A DNA stretch of 64,000 nt from Cristatella mucedo (GCA_009760855.2 WPIO01000372.1:1-64000), one strand, 5' to 3'. Shown: positions 47,890-60,440, numbered from the stretch's first letter. Notes: generated from the sequence alone by a model not told the origin. Numbers and translations: made by a program.

Positions 47890-50330
47890 ACAGCCAGGGC
47901 ACGCTCCGACATGCAGATTTGAAGTTTCTAGATATTCCGCGATCTGCTGCGAACTCGTGCGAAATGTGTTATTCGAGTGCGAAATGCTTGAAACAAGGTG
48001 CAGCACTCTGCTGCCAGCCAGCTCACGCTCCGACACGCAGGTTTAAAGTTTCTAGATATTCTGCGATCAGCTGCATACTCGTGCGAAATGTGTTATTCGA
48101 GTGCGAAATGCTCAAATTAAGGTTCGGCACTCTGCTGCAAGCCGGAGCACACTCCGACATGCAGATTTAAAGTTTGTAGATATTCAGCGATCTGCTGCGA
48201 ACTCGTGCGAAATGTGTTATTTACGTGCGAAATGCTTGAAACAAGGTGCAGCACTCTGCTGCCAGCCAGCTCACGCTCCGACACCTAGATTTGAAGTTTC
48301 TAGATATTCCGCGATCTGCTGCGAAATCGTGCAAAATGTGTTATTTACGTGCAAAATGCTTGAAACAAGGTGCAGCACTCTGCTGCCAGCCAGCTCACGC
48401 TCCGACATGTAGATTTGAAGTTTCTAGATATTCCGCGATCTGCTGCAAACTCGTGCGAAATGTGTTATTGATGTTCGAAATGCTTGAACCAGGTGCAGCA
48501 CTCTGTTGGCAGCCAGCGCATGCTCCGACATGCAGATTTGAAGTTTCTAGATATTCCGCGATCTGCTGCAATTTCGTGCGAAATGTGTTATTTACGTGCA
48601 AAATGCTTGAAACAAGGTGCAGCACTCTGTTGCCAGCCAGCACACACTCCGACATGCAGATTTAAAGTTTCTAGATATTCCGCGATCTGCTGCGAACTCG
48701 TGCGAAATGTGTTATTTCCGTGCGAAAAGCTTGAAACAAGGTGAAGCACTCTGCTGGCAGCCAGCCCACGCTCCGACATGCAGATTTGAAGTTTCTAGAC
48801 ATTCCGCGATCTGCTGCGAACTCGTGCGAAATGTGTTATTTACGTGCGAAATACTTGAAACAAGGTGCAGAGCTCTGCTGTCAGCCAGCGCACGCTCCGA
48901 CGAGCAGATTTAAAGTTTCTGGTTATTCAGCGATCTGCTGCGAACTCGTGCGAAATGTGTTATTCGAGTCCGAAAATGCTCAAAATAGGGTGCAGCACTC
49001 AGCTGCCAGCCAGCTCACGCTCCGACATGTAGATTTGAAGTTCCTAGATATTCGGCGTTCTACTGTGAACTCGTGCGAAATGTGTTATTTACGTGCGAAA
49101 TGCTTGAAACAAGGTGCAGTACTTTGCAGCCAGCCAGCGCACGCTCCGACGAGCAGATTTGAAGTTTCTGGATATTCCGCGATCTGCTGCGAACTCGTGC
49201 GAAATGTGTTATTCGAGTGGGAAATGCTCAAAACAAGGTGCAGCACTCTGCTGCCAGCCAGCTCACGCTCCGATATGCAGATTTGAAGTTTCAAGATATT
49301 CTGCGACCTGCTGCGAACTTGTGCGAAATGTGTTATTTACGTTCGAAATGCTCGAAACATTGTGCAGCACCCTGCTGCCAGCCAGCTCACGCTCCAACAT
49401 GCAGATTTGAAGTTTCTAGATTTCAGCGATCTGCTGCGAACTCGTGCGAAGTGTGTTTTTTACGTGCGAAATGCTTGAAACAAGCTGCAGCACTTTGCTG
49501 CCAGCCAGCCCACGCTCTGACATGCAGATTTGAAGTTTCTAGATATTCCGCGATCTGCTGCGAACTCGTGCGAAATGTGTTATTGACGTTCGAAATGCTT
49601 GAAACCAGGTGCAGCACTCTGTTGCCAGCCAGCGCACGCTCCGACATGCAGATTTAAAGTTTCTAGATATTCCGCGATCTGTTGGGAACTCGTGCGAAAT
49701 GTGTTATTTACGTGCGAAAAGCTAGAAACAAGGTGAAGCACTCAGGTGACAGCCAGCGCACGCTCCAACATGCAGATTTGAAGTTTCTAGATATTCCGCG
49801 ATCTGCTGCGAACTCGTGCGAAATGTGTTATTCGAGTGCGAAATGCTTGAAACAAGGTGCAGCACTCTGCTGCCAGCCAGCGCACGCTCCGACATGCAGA
49901 TTTAAAGTTTCTAGATATTCTGCGATCAGCTGCGAACTCGTGCGAAATGTGTTATTCGAGTGCGAAATGCTCAAATCAAGGTTCGGCACTCTGCTGCAAG
50001 CCGGCGCACACTCCGACATGCAGATTTGAAGTTTGTAGATATTCAGCGATCTGCTGCGAACTCGTGCGAAATGTGTTATTTACGTGCGAAAAGCTTGAAA
50101 CAAGGTGAAGCCCTTAGGTGACAGCCAGCTCAGGCTCCGACATGTAGATTTGAAGTCTCTAGATATTCCGTGATCTGCTGGGAACTCGTGCAAAATGTGT
50201 TATTTGAGTGCGAAATGCTTGAAACAAGGTACAGCACTCTGCTGCCAGCCAGCGCACGCTCCGACATGCAGATTTGAAGTTTCTAGATATTCCGCGATCT
50301 GCTGCGAACTCGTGCGAAATGTGTTATTTA
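47890..50330. repeat. Composite variant block, copy 1 (contains cassette beta copy 2)
   Basis: About 20 monomers whose subtype order is repeated at 58,010-60,440, offset 10,118 falling to 10,115. Order: GCGATCAGC; CAAATTAAGGTTCGGCAC; ACACCTAGATTTG; TTATTGATGTTCG; TGTTGGCAGCC; TTTCCGTGCGAAAAGC; cassette beta (GGCGTTCTAC at 49,054); GATCTGTTGGGAAC; TCAGGTGACAGCC; GCGATCAGC; CAAATCAAGGTTCGGCAC; TTTGTAGATATTCAGCG; GAAGCCCTTAGGTGAC; AAGTCTCTAGATATTCCGTG. It then returns to reference-like monomers. Confidence 0.87.
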
Positions 50331-52344
50331 CGTGCGAAATGCTTAAAACAAGGTGCAGCACTCTGCTGCCAGCCAGCTCACGCTCCGACATGCAGATTTG
50401 AAGTTTCTAGATATTCTGCGATCTTCTGCGAACTCGTGCGAAATGTGTTATTTTACGTGCGAAATGCTTTAAACATGGTGCAGCACTCTGCTGCCAGCCA
50501 GCTCACGCTCCGACATGCAGATTTGAAGTTTCTAGATATTCCGCGATCTGCTGCGAACTCGTGCGAAATGTGTTATTTACGTGCGAAATGCTTGAAACAA
50601 GGTGCAGCACTCTGCAGCCAGCCAGCTCACGCTCCGACGAGCAGATTTGAAGTTTCTGGATATTCCGCGATCTGCTGCGAACTCGTGCGAAATGTGTTAT
50701 TTACGTTCGAAATGCATGAAACATTGTGCAGCACTCTGCTGCCAGCCAGCTCATGCTCCAACATGCAGATTTGAAATTTCTAGATTTCAGCGATCTGCTG
50801 CGAACTCGTGCGAAATGTGTTATTGATGTTCGAAATGCACAAAATAGGGTGCAGCACTCAGCAGCCAGCCAGCTCACGCTCCGACATGTAGATTTGAAGT
50901 TCCTAGATATTCGGCGTTCTGCTGCGAACTGGTCCGAAATGTGTTATTTGACGTGCGAAATGCTTGAAACAAGGTGCAGCACTCTGCTGCCAGCCAGCTC
51001 ACGCTCCGACATGCAGATTTGAAGTTTCTAGATATTCCGCGATCTGCTGCGAACTCGTGCGAAATGTGTTATTTACGTGCGAAATGCTTGAAACAAGGTG
51101 CAGCACTCTGCTGCCAGCCAGCTCACGCTCCGACATGCAGATTTGAAGTTTCTAGATTTCAGCGATCTGCTGCGAACTCGTGCGAAATGTGTTTTTTACG
51201 TGCGAAATGCTTGAAACAAGGTGCAGCACTCTGCTGCCAGCCAGCTCACGCTCCGACATGCAGATTTGAAGTTTCTAGATATTCCGCGATCTGCTGCGAA
51301 CTCGTGCGAAATGTGTTATTTTACGTGCGAAATGCTTGAAACAAGGTGCAGCACTCTGCTGCCAGCCAGCCCACGCTCCGACATGCAGATTTGAAGTTTC
51401 TAGATATTCCGCGATCTGCTGCGAACTCGTGCGAAATGTGTTATTTACGTGCGAAATGCTTGAAAACAAGGTGCAGCACTCTGCTGCCAGCCAGCCAGCT
51501 CACGCTCCGACATGCAGATTTGAAGTTTCTAGATATTCCGCGATCTGCTGCGAACTCGTGCGAAATGTGTTATTTCCGTGCGAAATGCTCAAAACAAGGT
51601 GCAGCACTCTGCTGCCAGCCAGCTCACGCTCCGACATGCAGATTTGAAGTTTCTAGATATTCCGCGATCTGCTGCGAACTCGTGCGAAGTGTGTGTTTTA
51701 CGTGCGAAATGCTTGAAACAAGCTGCAGCACTTTGCTGCCAGCCAGCTCACGCTCCGACATGCAGATTTGAAGTTTCTAGATATTCCGCGATCTGCTGCG
51801 AACTCGTGCGAAATGTGTTATTATACTGCGAAATGCTTGAAACAAGGTGCAGCACTCTGCTGCCAGCCAGCGCACGCTCCGACATGCAGATTTGAAGTTT
51901 CTAGATATTCCGCGATCTGCTGCGAACTCGTGCGAAATGTGTTATTTCCGTGCGAAAAGCTTGAAACAAGGTGAAGCACTCTGCTGCCAGCCAGCCCACG
52001 CTCCGACATGCAGATTTGAAGTTTCTAGATATTCCGCGATCTGCTGCGAACTCGTGCGAAATGTGTTATTTACGTGCGAAATGCTTGAAACAAGGTGCAG
52101 CACTCTGCTGCCAGCCAGCGCACGCTCCGACATGCAGATTTGAAGTTTCTAGATATTCCGCGATCTGCTGCGAACTCGTGCGAAATGTGTTATTTACGTG
52201 CGAAATGCTTGAAACAAGGTGCAGCACTCTGCTGCCAGCCAGCTCACGCTCCGACATGCAGATTTGAAGTTTCTAGATATTCAGCGATCTGCTGCGAACT
52301 CGTGCGAAATGTGTTATTTACGTGCGAAATGCTTGAAACAAGGT

Positions 52345-52468
52345 GCAGCACTCTGCTGCCAGCCAGCTCACGCTCCGACATGCAGATTTGAAGTTTCTAG
52401 ATATTCCGCGATCTGCTGCGAACTCGTGCGAAATGTGTTATTTACGTGCGAAATGCTTGAAACAAGGT
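52345..52468. repeat. Reference (consensus-like) 124-bp monomer
   Basis: This copy carries the commonest base at every position I could judge and is flanked by near-identical copies. Composition counted by hand is A30 C31 G30 T33. Internal features: a perfect inverted repeat GCAGCA-CTC-TGCTGC at 1-15; the 8-mer TCTGCTGC at 8-15 and again at 68-75; an XbaI palindrome TCTAGA at 52-57; an 11-bp direct repeat CGTGCGAAATG at 81-91 and 101-111; and TGCGAA at 73, 83 and 103, spaced by multiples of 10 bp. Nine CpGs lie at 27, 32, 63, 65, 75, 81, 85, 101 and 105. The numbering used throughout starts at its first base. Confidence 0.95.
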
Positions 52469-55400
52469 GCAGCACTCTGCTGCCAGCCAGCTCACGCTCC
52501 GACATGCAGATTTGAAGTTTCTAGATATTCCGCGATCTGCTGCGAACTCGTGCGAAACGTGTTATTCGACGTGCGAAAATGCTTGAAACAAGGTGCAGCA
52601 CTCTGCTGCCAGCCAGCACACGCTCCGACATGTTGATTTAAAGTTTTTAGATATTCCGCGATCTGCTGCGAACTCGTGCGAAATGTGTTATTTACGTGCG
52701 AAATGCTTGAAACAAGGTGCAGCACTCTGCTGCCAGCCAGCTCACGCTCCGACATGCAGATTTGAAGTTTCTAGATATTCCGCGATCTGCTGCGAACTCG
52801 TGCGAAATGTGTTATTTACGTTCGAAATGCATGAAACATTGTGCAGCACTTTGCTGCCAGCCAGCTCACGCTCGGACATGCAGATTTGAAGTTTCTGGAT
52901 ATTCCGCGATCTGCTGCGAACTCGTGCGAAATGTGTTATTCGAGTGGGAAATGCTCAAAACAAGGTGCAGCACTCTGCTGCCAGCCAGCTCACGCTCCGA
53001 CATGCAGATTTGAAGTTTCTAGATATTCCGGGATCTTCTGGGAACTCGTGCGAAATGTGTTATTTACGTGCGAAATGCTTGAAACAAGGTACAGCACTCT
53101 GCTGCCAGCCAGCGCACGCTCCGACATGCAGATTTAAAGTTTCTAGATATTCCGCGATCTGCTGCGAACTCGTGCGAAATGTGTTATTCGAGTGCGAAAT
53201 GCTTGAAACAAGGTGCAGCACTCTGCTGCCAGCCAGCTCACGCTCCGACACGCAGATTTAAAGTTTCTAGATATTCCGCGATCTGCTGCGAACTCGTGCG
53301 AAATGTGTTATTCGAGTGCAAAAATGCTTTAAACATGGTGCAGCACTCTGCTGCCAGCCAGCTCACGCTCCGACATGCAGATTTGAAGTTTCTAGATATT
53401 CAGCGATCTGCTGCGAACTCGTGCGAAATGTGTTATTTTTACGTGCCAAATGCTTGAAACAAGGTGCAGCACTCTGCTGCCAGCCAGCTCACGCTCCGAC
53501 ATGCAGATTTGAAGTTTCTAGATATTCCGCGATCTGCTGCGAACTCGTGCAAAATGTGTATTTACGTGCGAAATGCTTGAAACAAGGTGCAGCACTCTGC
53601 TGCCAGCCAGCTCACGCTCCGACATGCAGATTTGAAGTTTCTAGATATTCCGCGATCTGCTGCGAACTCGTGCGAAATGTGTTATTTACGTGCGAAATGC
53701 TTTAAACAAGGTGCAGCACTCTGCTGGCAGCCAGCTCACGCTCCGACATGCAGATTTGAAGTTTCTAGATATTCCGCGATCTGCTGCGAACTCGTGCGAA
53801 ATGTGTTATTTACGTGCGAAAATGCTTGAAACCAGGTGCAGCTCTCTGCTGCCAGCCCGAGCACGCTCCGATATGCAGATTTAAAGTTTCTAGATATTCC
53901 GCGATCTGCTGCGAACTCGTGCGAAATGTGTTATTCGAGTCCGAAATGCTCAAAATAAGGTGCAGCACTCAGCTGCCAGCCAGCTCACGCTCCGACATGT
54001 AGATTTGAAGTTTCTAGATATTCCGCGATCTGCTGCGAACTCGTGCGAAATGTGTTATTTACGTGCGAAATGCTTGAAACAAGGTGCAGCACTCTGCTGC
54101 CAGCCAGCAGCACGCTCCGACATGCAGATTTGAAGTTTCTAGATATTCCGCGATCTGCTGCGAACTCGTGCGAAATGTGTTATTCGAGTGGGAAATGCTC
54201 AAAACAAGGTGCAGCACTCTGCTGCCAGCCAGCTCACGCTCCGACATGCAGATTTGAAGTTTCAAGATATTCTGCGATCTGCTGCGAACTTGTGCGAAAT
54301 GTGTTATTTACGTTCGAAATGCATGAAACATTGTGCAGCACTCTGCTGCCAGCCAGCTCATGCTCCAACATGCAGATTTGAAGTTTCTAGATTTCAGCGA
54401 TCTGCTGCGAACTCGTGCGAAGTGTGTTTTTTACGTGCGAAATGCTTGAAACAAGCTGCAGCACTTTGCTGCCAGCCAGCCCACGCTCTGACATGCAGAT
54501 TTGAAGTTTCTAGATATTCCGCAATCTGCTGCGAACTCGTGCGAAATGTGTTATTGACGTTCGAAATGCTTGAAACAAGGTGCAGCACTCTGTAGCCAGC
54601 CAGCTCACGCTCCGACATGCAGATTTGAAGTTTCTAGATATTCCGCGATCTGCTGCGAACTCGTGCGAAATGTGTTATTTACGTTCGAAATGCATGAAAA
54701 CATGGTGCAGCACTCTGCTGCCAGTCAGCGCACGCTCCGACATGCAGATTTGGAGTTTCTAGATATTCCGCGATCTGCTGCGAACTCGTGCGAAATGTGT
54801 TATTTACGTGCGAAATGCTTTAAACAAGTGTGCAACACTCTGCTGCCAGCCAGCTCACGCTCCGACATGCAGATCTAAAGTTTCTAGATATTCCGCGATC
54901 TGCTGCGAACTCGTGCGAAATGTGTTATTTACGTGCGAAATGCTTGAAAACAAGGTGCAGCACTCTGCTGCCAGCCAGCTCACGCTCCGACATGCAGATT
55001 TGAAGTTTCTAGATATTCCGCGATCTGCTGCGAACTCGTGCGAAATGTGTTATTTACGTGCGAAATGCTTGAAACAAGGTGCAGCACTCTGCTGCACAGC
55101 CAGCTCAGCACGCTCCGACATGCAGATTTGAAGTTTCTAGATATTCCGCGATCTGCTGCGAACTCGTGCGAAATGTGTTATTTGACGTGCGAAATGCTTG
55201 AAACAAGGTGCAGCACTCTGCTGCCAGCCAGCTCACGCTCCGACATGCAGATTTAAAGTTTCTAGATATTCCGCGATCTGCTGCGAACTCGTGCGAAATG
55301 TGTTATTTACGTGCGAAATGCTTGAAACAAGGTGCAGCACTCTGCTGCCAGCCAGCGCACGCTCCGACATGCAGATTTGAAGTTTCTAGATATTCTGCGA

Positions 55401-56080
55401 TCTGCTGCGAACTCGTGCGAAATGTGTTATTTACGTGCGAAATGCTTGAAACAAGGTGCAGCACTCTGCTGCCAGCCAGCTCACGCTCCAACATGCAGAT
55501 TTGAAGTTTCTAGATATTCCGCAATCTGCTGCGAACTCGTGCGAAATGTGTTATTGACGTTCGAAATGCTTTAAACAAGGTGCAGCACTCTGCTGCCAGC
55601 CAGGGCACGCTCCGACATGCAGATTTGAAGTTTCTAGATATTCCGCGATCTGCTGCGAACTCGTGCGAAATGTGTTATTTACGTGCGAAATGCTTGAAAC
55701 AAGGTGCAGCACTCTGCAGCCAGCCAGCTCACGCTCCGACATGCAGATTTGAAGTTTCTAGATATTCCGCGATCTGCTGCGAACTCGTGCGAAATGTGTT
55801 ATTCGACGTGCGAAATGCTTGAAACAAGGTGCAGCACTCTGTTGCTGCAGCCAGGGCACGCTCCGACATGCAGATTTAAAGTTTCTAGATATTCCGCGAT
55901 CTGCTGCGAACTCGTGCGAAATGTGTTATTTACGTGCGAAAAGCTTGAAACAAGGTGAAGCACTCTGCTGCCAGCCAGCCCACGCTCCGACATGCAGATT
56001 TGAAGTTTCTAGATATTCCGCGATCTGCTGCGAACTCGTGCGAAACGTGTTATTCGAGTGCGAAATGCTTGAAACAAGGT

Positions 56081-56263
56081 GCAGCACTCTGCTGCCAGCC
56101 AGCGCACGCTCCGACATGCAGATTTAAAGTTTCTAGATATTCCGCGATCTGCTGCGAACTCGGCATGCTCCGACATGCAGATTTGAAGTTTCTACATATT
56201 CCGCGATCTGGTGCGAACTCGTGCGAAACGTGTTATTTACGTGCGAAATGCTTGAAACATGGT
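56081..56263. repeat. Fused monomer pair (183 bp, 65-bp deletion)
   Basis: CTGCGAACTCG (to about 82) joins GCATGCTCCGACATG (from about 24 of the next unit). GCATGCTCC is a minor subtype seen with TGTTGGCAGCC monomers. The following half carries TCTACATATTCC and GATCTGGTGCG. Confidence 0.9.
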
Positions 56264-56619
56264 GCAGCACTCAGCTGCCAGCCAGCCCAAGCTCCGACAT
56301 GCAGATTTGAAGTTTCTAGATATTCCGCGATCTGCTGCGAACTCGTGCAAAATGTGTTATTTACGTGCGAAATGCTTGAAACAAGGTGCAGCACTCTGCT
56401 GCCAGCCAGCTCACGCTCCGACATGTAGATTTGAAGTTTCTAGATATTCCGCGATCTGCTGCAAACTCGTGCGAAATGTGTTATTGACGTTCGAAATGCT
56501 TGAACCAGGTGCAGCTCTCTGTTGGCAGCCAGCGCATGCTCCGACATGCAGATTTGAAGTTTCTAGATATTCCGCGATCTGCTGCGAACTCGTGCGAAAT
56601 GTGTTATTTCCGTGGGAAA

Positions 56620-58580
56620 TGCTTGAACCAGGTGCAGCACTCTGCTGCCAGCCTGCTCACGCTCCGACATGTAGATTTGAAGTTTCTAGATATTCCGCGA
56701 TCTGCTGCGAACTCGTGCGAAATGTGTTATTTACGTGCGAAAAGCTTGAAACAAGGTGAAGCACTCTGCTGCCAGCCAGCCCACGCTCCGACATGCAGAT
56801 TTGAAGTTTCTAGATATTCCGCGATCTGCTGCGAACTCGTGCGAAATGTGTTATTTACGTGCGAAATGCTTGAAACAAGGTGCAGCGCTCTGCTGTCAGC
56901 CAGCGCACGCTCCGACGAGCAGATTTAAAGTTTCTGGTTATTCAGCGATCTGCTGCGAACTCGTGCGAAATGTGTTATTCGAGTCCGAAATGCTCAAAAT
57001 AAGGTGCAGCACTCAGCTGCCAGCAAGCTCACGCTCCGACATGTAGATTTAAAGTTTCTAGATTTCAGCGATCTGCTGCGAACTCGTGCGAAGTGTGTTT
57101 TTTACGTGCGAAATGCTTGAAACAAGCTGCAGCACTTTGCTGCCAGCCAGCCTACGCTCTGACATGCAGATTTGAAGTTTCTAGATTTCAGCGATCTGCT
57201 GTGAACTCGTGCGAAGTGTGTTTTTTACGTGCGAAATGCTTGAAACAAGCTGCAGCACTTTGCTGCCATCCAGTCCACGCTCTGACATGCAGATTTGAAG
57301 TTTCTAGATATTCCGCGATCTGCTGCGAACTCGTGCGAAATGTGTTATTGACGTTCGAAATGCTTGAAACAAGGTGCAGCACTCTGTAGCCAGCCAGCCC
57401 ACGCTCCGACATGCAGCTTTAAAGTTCGTAGATATTCCGCGATCTGCTGCGAACTCAAGCGAAATGTGTTATTGACGTTCGAAATGCTTGAAACAAGGTG
57501 CAGCACTCTGTAGCCAGCCAGCCCACGCTCCGACATGCAGCTTTAAAGTTTCTAGATATTCCGGGATCTTCTGGGAACTCGTGCGAAATGTGTTATTTAC
57601 GTGCGAAAAGCTTGAAACAAGGTGAAGCACTCTGCTGCCAGCCAGCCCACGCTCCGACATGCAGATTTGAAGTTTCTAGACATTCCGCGATCTGCTGCGA
57701 ACTCGTGCGAAATGTGTTATTTACGTGCGAAATACTTGAAACAAGGTGCAGCACTCTGCTGCCAGCCAGCTCACGCTCCGACATGCAGATTTGAAGTTTC
57801 TAGATATTCCGCGATCTGCTGCAAACTCGTGCGAAATGTGTTATTTACGTTCAAAACGCTTGAAGCAGGTGCAGCACTCTGTTGCTAGCCAGGGCACACT
57901 CCGACATGCAGATTTAAAGTTTCTAGATATTCCGGGATCTGTTGGGAACTCGTGCGAAAAGTGTTATTGACGTTCGAAAATCTTGAAACAAGGTGCAGCA
58001 CTCTGCTGACTGCCAGGGCACGCTCCGAATGCAGATTTGAAAGTTTCTAGATATTCCGCGATCTGCTGCGAACTCGTGCGAAATGTGTTATTTACGTGCG
58101 AAATGCTTGAAACAAGGTGCAGCACTCTGCTGCCAGCCAGCGCACGCTCCGACATGCAGATTTAAAGTTTCTAGATATTCTGCGATCAGCTGCGAACTCG
58201 TGCGAAATGTGTTATTCGAGTGCGAAAAGCTCAAATTAAGGTTCGGCACTCTGCTGCAAGCAGGAGCACACTCCGACATGCAGATTTGAAGTTTCTAGAT
58301 TTCCGCGATCTGCTGCGAACTCGTGCGAAATGTGTTATTTACGCGCCAAATGCTTGAAACAAGGTGCAGCACTCTGCTGCTAGCCAGCTCACACTCCGAC
58401 ACCTAGATTTGAAGTTTCTAGATATTCCGCGATCTGCTGCGAAATCGTGCAAAATGTGTTATTTACGTGCAAAATGCTTGAAACAAGGTGCAGCACTCTG
58501 CTGCCAGCCAGCTCGCGCTCCGACATGTAGATTTGAAGTTTCTAGATATTCCGCGATCTGCTGCAAACTCGTGCGAAATG
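56620..58580. repeat. Long duplicated block zeta, copy 2
   Basis: Counterpart of 38,130-39,965, with one extra monomer at about 56,930-57,050 and a 1-bp deletion at about 58,028 (CTCCGAATGCAG). The rare GAACTCAAGCGAAATG marker is at about 57,446 here and about 38,829 there, difference 18,617. Confidence 0.87.
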
Positions 58581-60440
58581 TGTTATTGATGTTCGAAATG
58601 CTTGAACCAGGTGCAGCTCTCTGTTGGCAGCCAGCGCATGCTCCGACATGCAGATTTGAAGTTTCTAGATATTCCGCGATCTGCTGCAATTTCGTGCGAA
58701 ATGTGTTATTTACGTTCAAAACGCTTGAACCAGGTGCAGCACTCTGTTGCCAGCCAGCACACACTCCGACATGCAGATTTAAAGTTTCTAGATATTCCGC
58801 GATCTGCTGCGAACTCGTGCGAAATGTGTTATTTCCGTGCGAAAAGCTTGAAACAAGGTGAAGCACTCTGCTGCCAGCCAGCCCACGCTCCGACATGCAG
58901 ATTTGAAGTTACTAGACATTCCGCGATCTGCTGCGAACTCGTGCGAAATGTGTTATTTACGTGCGAAATACTTGAAACAAGGTGCAGAGCTCTGCTGTCA
59001 GCTTGCGCACGCTCCGACGAGCAGATTTAAAGTTTCTGGTTATTCAGCGATCTGCTGCGAACTCGTGCGAAATGTGTTATTCGAGTCCGAAATGCACAAA
59101 ATAGGGTGCAGCACTCAGCTGCCAGCCAGCTCACGCTCCGACATGTAGATTTGAAGTTCCTAGATATTCGGCGTTCTACTGTGAACTCGTGCGAAATGTG
59201 TTATTTACGTGCGAAATGCTTGAAACAAGGTGCAGTACTTTGCAGCCAGCCAGCGCACGCTCCGACGAGCAGATTTGAAGTTTCTGGATATTCCGCGATC
59301 TGCTGCGAACTCGTGCGAAATGTGTTATTCGAGTGGGAAATGCTCAAAACAAGGTGCAGCACTCTGCTGCCAGCCAGCTCACGCTCCGATATGCAGATTT
59401 GAAGTTTCAAGATATTCTGCGACCTGCTGCGAACTTGTGCGAAATTTGTTATTTACGTTCGAAATGCTTGAAACATTGTGCAGCACCCTGCTGCCAGCCA
59501 GCTCACGCTCCAACATGCAGATTTGAAGTTTCTTGATTTCAGCGATCTGCTGCGAACTCGTGCGAAGTGTGTTTTTTACGTGCGAAATGCTTGAAACAAG
59601 CTGCAGCACTTTGCTGCCAGCCAGCCCACGCTCTGACATGCAGATTTGAAGTTTCTAGATATTCCGCGATCTGCTGCGAACTCGTGCGAAATGTGTTATT
59701 GACGTTCGAAACGCTTGAACCAGGTGCAGCACTCTGTTGCTAGCCAGGGCACACTCCGACATGCAGATTTAAAGTTTCTAGATATTCCGGGATCTGTTGG
59801 GAACTCGTGCGAAATGTGTAATTTACGTGCGAAAAGCTAGAAACAAGGTGAAGCACTCACGTGACAGCAGGCGCACGCTCCGACATGCATAGTTGAAGTT
59901 TCTAGATATTCCGCGATCTGCTGCGAACTCGTGCGAAATGTGTTATTCGAGTGCGAAATGCTTGAAACAAGGTGCAGCACTCTGCTGCCAGCCAGCGCAC
60001 GCTCCGACATGCAGATTTAAAGTTTCTAGATATTCTGCGATCAGCTTCGAACTCGTGCGAAATGTGTTATTCGAGTGCGAAATGCTCAAATCAAGGTTCG
60101 GCACTCTGCTGCAAGCCGGCGCACACTCCGACATGCAGATTTGAAGTTTGTAGATATTCAGCGATCTGCTGCGAACTCGTGCGAAATGTGTTATTTACGG
60201 GCGAAAAGCTTGACACAAGGTGAAGCCCTTAGGTGACAGCCAGCGGAGGCTCCGACATGTAGATTTGAAGTCTCTAGATATTCCGTGATCTGCTGGGAAC
60301 TCGTGCAAAATGTGTTATTTGAGTGCGAACTGCTTGAAACAAGGTACAGCACTCTGCTGCCAGCCAGCGCACGCTCCGACATGCAGATTTGAAGTTTCTA
60401 GATATTCCGCGATCTGCTGCGAACTCGTGCGAAATGTGTT
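58010..60440. repeat. Composite variant block, copy 2 (contains cassette beta copy 3)
   Basis: Counterpart of 47,890-50,330. GGCGTTCTAC is at 59,170 and the GGTTCGGCAC monomers are at about 58,240 and 60,095. Private changes: AATGCACAAAATAGGG at about 59,092, CAGCTTGCGCACGC at about 59,000 and CCAGCGGAGGCTCC at about 60,240. Confidence 0.87.

Larger units (their letters stand above)
50330..56400. repeat. Homogenised zone 6
   Basis: Near-reference monomers with the longest almost-perfect run of the window at about 51,840-52,560. Short variant intrusions: GAAATGCATGAAACATTG monomers at about 50,710, 52,825 and 54,320, a GGCGTTCTGC monomer at 50,923, and a partial cassette beta at 54,180-54,620. 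Micro-insertions include an extra CCAG at about 51,490 and several at 55,090-55,110. Confidence 0.83.
56400..60440. repeat. Variant zone 6
   Basis: Made of block zeta copy 2 (56,620-58,580) running directly into the composite block copy 2 (58,010-60,440). The two blocks overlap because the GGTTCGGCAC and ACACCTAGATTTG monomers near 58.2-58.5 kb are common to both. In zeta copy 1 (38.1-40.0 kb) the array instead returns to reference-like monomers after this point. Confidence 0.83.

Noticed and set aside
52415..52435. CENP-B box on the minus strand (TTCG....A..CGGG pattern)
   Set aside because: Reverse complement of positions 71-91 gives TTCGCACGAGTTCGC. It matches TTCG and the A but not the CGGG end (three of four bases differ). 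I see no better match elsewhere in the monomer.
52345..52468. CRISPR array
   Set aside because: The spacing is regular but there are no unique spacers: the whole 124 bp is repeated, and the unit far exceeds CRISPR repeat length. No cas genes are present.
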